5,187 nt of DNA, taken from the NCBI GenBank assembly GCA_015494645.1, contig WGAU01000165.1, forward strand, positions 1 through 5,187, written 5' to 3'. A program made the translations under genes and the position numbers. Below, piece by piece: positions 1 through 4,798 of the stretch. The notes below the pieces were generated by a model. That model saw only the letters and a list, made by a program, of their open reading frames with translations, was not told the origin of the DNA and searched no databases. The stretch comes from Aquificota bacterium. GTDB lineage: Bacteria; Thermosulfidibacterota; Thermosulfidibacteria; Thermosulfidibacterales; Thermosulfidibacteraceae. How positions within the stretch are numbered: position 1 is the stretch's first letter; each line of letters opens with the position of its first letter.

Positions 1-126
1 CCTGAAGAGCAAGCAGAGCAAGAGGCTTGCGTTATGGAGCATTACTTGAGTCAGGAAAGTTTGGATAAGCTGGAGAGCTTTGTGGAGAGGTTGAAGAAGA
101 AATGTCCAGGCTTTTTCTCGGACTGA
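1..126 (+). CDS. DtxR/MntR-family metal-dependent transcriptional regulator, C-terminal fragment (5' end outside window)
   Basis: The reading frame is open from the first base and gives the last 41 residues of a protein, ending at TGA 124-126. Residues 8-17 of the fragment read EACVMEHYLS, which matches the dimerisation domain of DtxR-type repressors (DtxR itself has EACRWEHVMS). The Cys, Glu and His (fragment residues 10, 13 and 14) correspond to the DtxR regulatory metal-site residues Cys102, Glu105 and His106. MntR proteins usually have Glu at the Cys position, so the Cys points to a DtxR-like rather than a MntR-like site; the metal is not proven. The protein stops soon after a Cys-Pro, so it lacks the SH3-like third domain of DtxR and is a two-domain form. 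Its end overlaps the next gene, a metal-binding protein, by 25 bases, which fits co-transcription and possible control of its own operon by metal. The DNA-binding domain lies upstream and cannot be checked. Confidence 0.8.
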   Translation, partial: PEEQAEQEACVMEHYLSQESLDKLESFVERLKKKCPGFFSD

Positions 127-920
127 TTTTTCTGGGGGGGGTTCTTTTTTCGTCTGCGGTTCAGGCAAAGGTCAGGGTTGTCGCAACGATCGGGCCCCTT
201 GCCCTTTTGGTTAGAGATGTGGGAGGGGATAGGGTTGAGGTGGATACCCTTTTGCCTCCCGGTGCTTCAGTGCATCTTTGGGAGATGAGACCGAGGGACT
301 TGTTCAAGATAAAGGAGGCGGATCTTGTGCTGGCGGTGGGATGTGGTGTGGACGGCTGGCTGAGGTATAGGGGGGAGAAGCTTTTTAGTGTTTGCGAAGC
401 CTTAGGTAAAAAGGGAAGCAATCCCCATGTTTGGATAAGTTTTGAGCTGGTGAAGGATACAGCAGAGAGGCTTGTTTTCAGACTTTCCGAGATTGATCCG
501 GAAGGAAAGTCGTACTTCATGAAGAGAGCCGAGGGCTTCGTCAAGAAGCTTAATCTTATGAAAGAAAGATATGCTCCTTTGTTTAATGGGATGTGTGTGG
601 TTTCGCATCATGGGGCTTGGGATTATCTTTTTGGAGAGTTGGGAGTGGTTTTTCTCGGAGCTTTGGAGCCGGCACCTCATAAGGAACCAGGTCCGGGTAA
701 GTTGTTGGAGCTCGTTAATAGGCTTTCTCGGTGCAACTGCAGGGTAGTTGTTAGCGAGTTTGGGCACAACCGCAGGATGGCGGAGGTTGTGGCCAAAGAG
801 TCGGGTGCCTGTATGGCCGTTCTTTACCCCCTGGGGAAGGGAGAGGAGGAAAGCTTTGCTGAATTCCTGAGGGAGAATATAGAGGAGCTGGCTAAGTGCA
901 GAGCGACCTGTATCAGGTAA
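102..920 (+). CDS. ZnuA/TroA-family metal ABC transporter periplasmic substrate-binding protein
   Basis: This is probably the extracytoplasmic receptor that captures a divalent metal (Zn or Mn class) and delivers it to an ABC importer. Residues 1-22 form a signal peptide: a short basic start, a hydrophobic core, then AVQA with likely cleavage before Lys23. No lipobox is seen. Family landmarks follow in order: GASVH (His58), the EADLVLAVG strand (72-80), GVDGWL (82-87), NPHVW (His109), SHHGAW (His170), the EPAPHKEPGP segment (189-198), and Glu219 followed by the AEVVAKESG helix. His58, His109 and His170 match the three His ligands of ZnuA/TroA. The final carboxylate, usually in a DPLG-like motif, is replaced by Tyr242 (YPLG). 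The His-rich loop of many ZnuA proteins is absent, and at 272 residues the protein is on the short side. It has eight Cys, including CNC (211-213) and two near the C-terminus. The ATG at 102 is chosen because it opens the signal peptide. No permease or ATPase gene is in the window. Family assignment is firm; metal specificity is unknown. Confidence 0.88.
   Translation: MSRLFLGLIFLGGVLFSSAVQAKVRVVATIGPLALLVRDVGGDRVEVDTLLPPGASVHLWEMRPRDLFKIKEADLVLAVGCGVDGWLRYRGEKLFSVCEALGKKGSNPHVWISFELVKDTAERLVFRLSEIDPEGKSYFMKRAEGFVKKLNLMKERYAPLFNGMCVVSHHGAWDYLFGELGVVFLGALEPAPHKEPGPGKLLELVNRLSRCNCRVVVSEFGHNRRMAEVVAKESGACMAVLYPLGKGEEESFAEFLRENIEELAKCRATCIR
882..887 (+). promoter_or_regulatory. Ribosome binding site for dnaX, inside the upstream gene
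   Basis: GAGGAG lies 8 bases before the GTG at 896, within the coding sequence of the metal-binding protein. It supports the GTG start, because no other start codon lies between it and the conserved YQVIARRWRP segment of DnaX. Confidence 0.65.
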
Positions 921-2386
921 TTGCGAGGAGGTGGAGGCCCAGAACCTTTGATGAGGTTGTGGGTCAGAAGCATGTGGTTGAGACATTAAAGAGGGCGATT
1001 GAGAAAGGAAAAATTGTGCACTCATATCTTTTCGCAGGTCCCAGGGGAGTGGGAAAGACTTCTATGGCGAGGATCTTGGCCAAGGCGCTCAACTGCGAGA
1101 ATGGTCCCACTCCCAGTCCTTGCTGTAGCTGTGATGCGTGCCTTTCTATAGAGAAGGGAACCTTTGTGGATGTGGTAGAGATGGATGCGGCTTCCAACAG
1201 AGGTATAGAGGAGATCAGAGCCTTAAGGGAGAGTGTAAAGTACGCCAGCGTCAGGGGTAGATACAGGGTTTATATAATTGATGAGGTCCACATGCTTACA
1301 GAGGCAGCATTCAACGCCTTGTTGAAAACGTTGGAGGAGCCACCTGAAGGGGTTGTTTTCGTTTTTGCAACCACGGAGCCTAAAAAGATTCCCCAGACCA
1401 TCCTTTCAAGGTGTGTCCGTTTTGATTTTAAGCCACTCACTCAGGAAGAGGCGGTTCATATACTGAAAAAGATATGCGAAAGGGAAGGAGTATCCTACGA
1501 GGAGGAAGCCCTCAGAATCATAGCCAAAGCTGCCGGTGGTTCTTTAAGGGATGCAGAAATGCTTCTGGAGCAGGCAATTCTTTTTACCGATGGCAATATA
1601 AAGCGGGATAGGGTTTACGAGATTTTAGGGCTTGTGGATTCTCTTGTGGTGGAGGATTTTCTAAAGGCCCTTATGGATAGAGATTTGGATGGGGTTCTTG
1701 ATGTTTTTCACTCTCAGGTATTGGGCAGGGGCTACGATGTGGGTGGCTTTTTGAGTGCCCTTTTGGATGAAGTGGTGGAAAGATTGAAGGATGCGGCAAG
1801 ATCTGGAAACACTGAGCTTGCCGTTAAGTACTACACCTTTTCTAAGGTTTTTCTGAGACTTGCGGAGGAAGTAAGAAGACATCCTTTTCCAGAAATGCTG
1901 ATGGAAGCGGAGATTATTAGGTTGGTTTCTCTCCCTCCCATAGAGTCTGTGGTTTCGCTTTTGAAGGGAGAGAGGGCTGCTTCTGAGCCTGTGGTACCGG
2001 AGACTGTGAGGAGTGACGAGCGTATCAAGCAGGTTTCGGATGTGGTACAGCGGCTTGTGGATGCAGTGGCTAAGGATAAGCCCTATGTGGCTACGGTGCT
2101 TCAAAATGCCGAGGTGGTTTGTCAAAACGGTCTTGTGGTGATCCGTCCGGGAGGGCTTAAAAGGATAGGATGGGATAGATTAAACGAGGAGCTTCCTTAC
2201 CTTAGGGATAAAGCGAAGGAGTTGGGTTGTGATTTGATGCTTGAGGGAGAGATTCAGGAGAATTCGGTGCCCTTAAGCAGGGCAGAGCTTAAAGAGAGGG
2301 CAAGGAAAGATCCAGCCGTACAGAAGGTTTTGGAGCTTTTTCCAGAGGCGGTGATTGTGGATATAAAGAGGAGGGATAGAAGATGA
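896..2386 (+). CDS. dnaX: DNA polymerase III subunit tau/gamma (clamp loader ATPase)
   Basis: This is the ATPase motor of the clamp-loader complex, which opens the sliding clamp and loads it on primed DNA; full-length tau also holds the polymerase. The 496 residues begin with the family N-terminus (YQVIARRWRPRTFDEVVGQ, residues 6-24). Walker A is GPRGVGKTS (48-56). The zinc module has Cys67, Cys76, Cys79 and Cys82, with an extra Cys77. Walker B is IIDEVH (127-132), sensor 1 is in FATTEP (157-162), the SRC arginine finger is at 171-173, and the sensor 2 arginine is in GGSLRDAE (Arg218). A helical collar domain follows (about 235-350), then a short variable linker (about 358-375). The end (about 376-496) has the LVVIRPGG strand and the DPAVQKVLELFPEAVIVDI motif seen at the C-terminus of many tau proteins. 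It starts with GTG inside the previous gene (25-base overlap) and ends in an ATGA overlap with ybaB. No convincing slippery heptamer was found, so a frameshifted gamma form is not predicted. Confidence 0.97.
   Translation: MQSDLYQVIARRWRPRTFDEVVGQKHVVETLKRAIEKGKIVHSYLFAGPRGVGKTSMARILAKALNCENGPTPSPCCSCDACLSIEKGTFVDVVEMDAASNRGIEEIRALRESVKYASVRGRYRVYIIDEVHMLTEAAFNALLKTLEEPPEGVVFVFATTEPKKIPQTILSRCVRFDFKPLTQEEAVHILKKICEREGVSYEEEALRIIAKAAGGSLRDAEMLLEQAILFTDGNIKRDRVYEILGLVDSLVVEDFLKALMDRDLDGVLDVFHSQVLGRGYDVGGFLSALLDEVVERLKDAARSGNTELAVKYYTFSKVFLRLAEEVRRHPFPEMLMEAEIIRLVSLPPIESVVSLLKGERAASEPVVPETVRSDERIKQVSDVVQRLVDAVAKDKPYVATVLQNAEVVCQNGLVVIRPGGLKRIGWDRLNEELPYLRDKAKELGCDLMLEGEIQENSVPLSRAELKERARKDPAVQKVLELFPEAVIVDIKRRDRR
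2369..2374 (+). promoter_or_regulatory. Strong ribosome binding site for the ybaB-type gene
   Basis: A full AGGAGG sits 8 bases before the ATG at 2383, within the last codons of dnaX. With the ATGA stop/start overlap it indicates both independent initiation and translational coupling. Confidence 0.75.
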
Positions 2387-2700
2387 AAGACATCTTTTCG
2401 TTGCTAAAGGACTTTCAGAGAGTCAAGGCCAAGATTGACGATATGAAGGAGTCTTTAAGGGATAAGACGGTGGAAGGCTATTCCGGCGGTGGGATGGTAA
2501 AAGCGGTGGTCACCGGTGCTCAGGAAGTGCTTTCCATAGAGATAGACGATACCGTGTGGGAGAGCATGGACAAGGATACCATAGAGGATTTGGTGGTGGC
2601 GGCGGTGAACGATGGATTGAGGAAATCCAAGGAGCTGGTGGAGGAGGAAATTAAGAGGCTTGCCGGAGAGCTTGGTTTTCCTCTTCCAAACTTTCTTTAG
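2383..2700 (+). CDS. ybaB: YbaB/EbfC family nucleoid-associated DNA-binding protein
   Basis: This is a small (105-residue) nucleoid-associated protein of the family that dimerises into a tweezer-like fold and binds DNA with little sequence specificity. Family features are visible: an N-terminal helix with the spacing of the coiled arm (about 8-27), a Gly-rich turn followed by VKAVVTGAQEVLSIEIDD (residues 39-56), and a C-terminal helix with the DLVVAAVNDGLRKSKEL pattern (69-85). The order dnaX-ybaB-recR is conserved across many bacterial phyla, which supports the call. It starts within the dnaX stop codon (ATGA) and ends 2 bases before recR. Length is normal for the family. How it contributes to replication or repair is not settled in general, so a role beyond nucleoid binding would be an inference from context. 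Confidence 0.95.
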   Translation: MKDIFSLLKDFQRVKAKIDDMKESLRDKTVEGYSGGGMVKAVVTGAQEVLSIEIDDTVWESMDKDTIEDLVVAAVNDGLRKSKELVEEEIKRLAGELGFPLPNFL

Positions 2701-2702
2701 CC

Positions 2703-3299
2703 ATGAAGGTTCCCTACAGGGATTTTGATAGACTTGTATCCTTCTTTTCCAAGGTGCCTGGAATAGGCTCAAGGGGTGCGTTGAGGGTTGTCCTTTACCT
2801 TGCCCAGATGGATCCTTCCAAGATAAGAAACTTGGCAAAGGCTCTTTTGAACGTTGTTGATGGCGCTGAAAGATGTGCTTTGTGCAACAATCTCTCCTTT
2901 TCTCGTTTGTGCTGGGTATGTTCCGATGAGGAGAGGGACAGGAGTCTGATAATGGTGGTGGAAACTGTAATGGATCTTTTAGTGATGGAAGAAACGGGGT
3001 ACAGGGGTCTTTACCATGTGGTTGCAGGGCTTGTTCCGTCAATTAGGAAAATCCCCGATAGGGAGAAGTCAAAGTCCCTTTCTATGCTTCTGAGAAGGCT
3101 TGATGGGGTAAGGGAGGTAATATTGGCCTTCCCATACACCGTTAGGGGAGAGTCCCTTGCTAAATTTTTCCATCAGGCCTTATTGGAGAAGGATGTGCTT
3201 GTGAGTCGTATTGCCAGAGGTATACCCACAGGGGCAGAGGTTGAATACATGGATGCGTCTTCCCTAAGCTACGCCTTAAGCCGCAGGGAGAGGCTATGA
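2703..3299 (+). CDS. recR: Recombination mediator protein RecR
   Basis: RecR works with RecO and RecF in the RecFOR pathway, helping RecA load on SSB-coated single-stranded gaps. The 198 residues match the family length. Domains in order: the N-terminal helix-hairpin-helix (KVPGIGSRGALR, residues 17-28), the four-Cys zinc finger (Cys58, Cys61, Cys70, Cys73), the Toprim domain starting at MVVETVMDLLVMEETGYRG (84-102) and YHVV (104-107), and the C-terminal RIARGIPTGAEVEYMD block (169-184). The Toprim loop usually reading NPTVEGEATA is changed to PYTVRGESLA (144-153), keeping only the TV and GE positions plus the last Ala, and the segment after YHVV is shorter and divergent. No good Shine-Dalgarno sequence precedes the ATG; the ybaB stop lies 2 bases upstream, so translation probably depends on coupling. 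It ends in an ATGA overlap with the thiolase gene. The family call is firm; the changed loop is a departure from the usual consensus. Confidence 0.95.
   Translation: MKVPYRDFDRLVSFFSKVPGIGSRGALRVVLYLAQMDPSKIRNLAKALLNVVDGAERCALCNNLSFSRLCWVCSDEERDRSLIMVVETVMDLLVMEETGYRGLYHVVAGLVPSIRKIPDREKSKSLSMLLRRLDGVREVILAFPYTVRGESLAKFFHQALLEKDVLVSRIARGIPTGAEVEYMDASSLSYALSRRERL
3285..3293 (+). promoter_or_regulatory. Ribosome binding site for the thiolase-like gene, inside recR
   Basis: The purine run AGGGAGAGG ends 2 bases before the ATG at 3296, with its GGGAG core 5 bases away. It supports this start codon, which overlaps the recR stop as ATGA. Confidence 0.5.
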
Positions 3300-4798
3300 A
3301 GGAAGTCTTTGTAGATGGCGTGGGGATGACCAGGTTTGGCAAGTTTCCTGATAGGTCCTTGACAGATCTTATGGTGGAGGCTGGTAGTGCTGCTTTGAAG
3401 GATTCTAACAGAGACTGGGTGGAAGCTGTTTTCGTAGGTGCCCAGAATCCGGAGGAGTTCGCTCAGGAGGCCAATATAGCCGCTGCGGTTTCCGATGCCT
3501 TAGGGCTTGCGGGGGTGCCAGCTTACAGAGTGGAAACGGCCTCTTCCTCTGGTGCCAGCGTTTTAGAGGCGGCCTTTTACGCTGTGGCTTCGGGTAGATA
3601 CAGCAGGGTGCTCGTGGTGGCAGGAGAGAAGATGACCCATCTTCCCACGCCGAGAGTTACCAGGATCCTTGCGGAGGTTATAGAGAGATACGAGAGGAAT
3701 TCCGGTGCTTCCATGGTAGCTTTGGCTGCCATGGTTACTCAGGCTTACGCTCACTATGCGGGGCTAAATAGGGATAGATTGGAAAAAGTGCTGTGTAAGG
3801 TGGCTGTTAAGAATCATAGAAATGGGGCTATGAATCCCTATGCACAGTTTAGAAGGGAGATAACTGAGGAACAGTACTTCAACAGCAGAACCATTTCTTA
3901 TCCTTTAAAGCTGTACGATTGTGCTCCCATTACCGACGGTGCAGCGGCGGTGGTGCTCACTTCCGAGAGGACGGATATTAAGGTAAGCGGGGTTGGCCAC
4001 GGCACTGATACCCTTGCGGTGAGGCACAGGGCCTATCTTCACCACTTCAATGCGGCAAGAATCGCTGCCAAACAGGCTTACAGGATGGCGGATCGCTCTC
4101 CTGAGGATATAGACTTTGCCGAGCTTCACGATGCCTTTACCTGTTTTGAGGTCATTGGCGCCGAGGATCTGGGGCTTTTTGAGGAAGGCAAGGCTTGGAA
4201 GGCTGTGGAGAGGGGGGAAATGGATATTGATGGGAGGCTTCCCGTAAATCCGAGTGGTGGTTTAAAAGCAAGGGGGCATCCTGTGGGAGCTTCTGGGCTG
4301 GCGCAGGCGGTGGAGATAGCCTGGCAGATGAGGGGACAGGTGGACAAAAACAGGCAGGTTAGAAGAAACGACGTGGCCATCTTGCACAGCATAGGAGGCA
4401 TGTCAAACAACAATGTTGTAATTATATTTGAAAAGCCGGGCACTCCCACCGGGAAGGGCTTTTCCTTTGATATTTCTGTTGCCGATTCTTCCAAGCACAG
4501 GAGAGATCCCATCAGGGTGGGCACCTTTGGTGTGTTAGACGCCTATACCATCTTGCACGTTCCTCCTGAGGGATTTCCCTCTCCCTTGGTTCTGGGCCTT
4601 GTGAGCGTTCCCTCAGGACACAGGATACTTGCGAGGGCTCTTAATCCTGTGCACTTCAAGGTGGGAGAGAGGGTGTTTGTGAGCAAAGAGGAGGATACTT
4701 ATTACTTCGTCAGGCCTTCCTTCCTTGAAAAAACCATGCTGTCGGCGAGAAGAAGCCTGAGGAAGCTTAAGGTGTCCCTCAAATGGTGGATGAGGTGA
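3296..4798 (+). CDS. Thiolase-like protein (SCP-x/archaeal type) fused to a C-terminal DUF35 OB-fold
   Basis: Residues 1-380 form a thiolase fold of the SCP-x/lipid-transfer or archaeal acetyl-CoA acetyltransferase type. Landmarks are the VDGVGMTRFGKF start (6-17), the nucleophile-elbow region VETASSSGAS (79-88), LVVAGEKMTHLPTPR (106-120), ITDGAAAVVL (212-221), HDAFT (278-282) and NPSGGLKARGHPVGASG (318-334). The last two carry the active-site histidines (278 and 328). The position of the acyl-accepting Cys reads Ser83, so ordinary Claisen chemistry is doubtful. After a linker (about 381-403), residues 404-475 match the DUF35 OB-fold pattern (GTFGVLDAYTILHVP, then LVLGLVSVPSGHRILARAL). The zinc ribbon that usually precedes this fold is missing. 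The tail (476-500) has many Arg/Lys and a Trp pair. In characterised archaeal and steroid-degrading systems the DUF35 protein is a separate partner of the thiolase. Substrate is unknown; an acyl-CoA-binding, lyase or scaffold role is possible. It shares four bases with recR and overlaps the next gene. Confidence 0.85.
   Translation: MKEVFVDGVGMTRFGKFPDRSLTDLMVEAGSAALKDSNRDWVEAVFVGAQNPEEFAQEANIAAAVSDALGLAGVPAYRVETASSSGASVLEAAFYAVASGRYSRVLVVAGEKMTHLPTPRVTRILAEVIERYERNSGASMVALAAMVTQAYAHYAGLNRDRLEKVLCKVAVKNHRNGAMNPYAQFRREITEEQYFNSRTISYPLKLYDCAPITDGAAAVVLTSERTDIKVSGVGHGTDTLAVRHRAYLHHFNAARIAAKQAYRMADRSPEDIDFAELHDAFTCFEVIGAEDLGLFEEGKAWKAVERGEMDIDGRLPVNPSGGLKARGHPVGASGLAQAVEIAWQMRGQVDKNRQVRRNDVAILHSIGGMSNNNVVIIFEKPGTPTGKGFSFDISVADSSKHRRDPIRVGTFGVLDAYTILHVPPEGFPSPLVLGLVSVPSGHRILARALNPVHFKVGERVFVSKEEDTYYFVRPSFLEKTMLSARRSLRKLKVSLKWWMR

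Noticed and set aside
402..1025. Long antisense reading frame of 207 codons
   Set aside because: It lies opposite the metal-binding gene and dnaX, has no recognisable family motifs and a low-complexity Ser/Pro/Gln-rich composition; it is a shadow of well-supported genes.
1463..1471. CTG AAA AAG in dnaX as a possible programmed -1 frameshift site for a gamma form
   Set aside because: It has five A rather than the six plus G of the E. coli site, and it lies near codon 190, inside the ATPase core. A shifted product would lack sensor 2 and the collar, and so would not be gamma.
1661..2125. Antisense reading frame of 154 codons within dnaX
   Set aside because: It is opposite the DnaX collar and linker domain, with no motif and no plausible start context.
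2158..2165. CTTAAAAGG near the dnaX 3' end as a slippery sequence
   Set aside because: It does not fit the X-XXY-YYZ pattern in the reading frame, and no clear downstream stem-loop was seen.
2455..3042. Antisense reading frame of 195 codons across ybaB and recR
   Set aside because: Both opposite-strand genes are firmly identified by conserved motifs; the antisense product has no family signature.
4126..4524. Antisense reading frame of 132 codons within the thiolase gene
   Set aside because: The sense strand carries clear HDAFT and GHPVGASG motifs here; the antisense frame is incidental.
3296..4798. Calling the thiolase-like gene a standard acetyl-CoA acetyltransferase
   Set aside because: The nucleophilic Cys position reads Ser and the chain carries a fused OB-fold, so naming the ordinary enzyme would overstate what the sequence supports.
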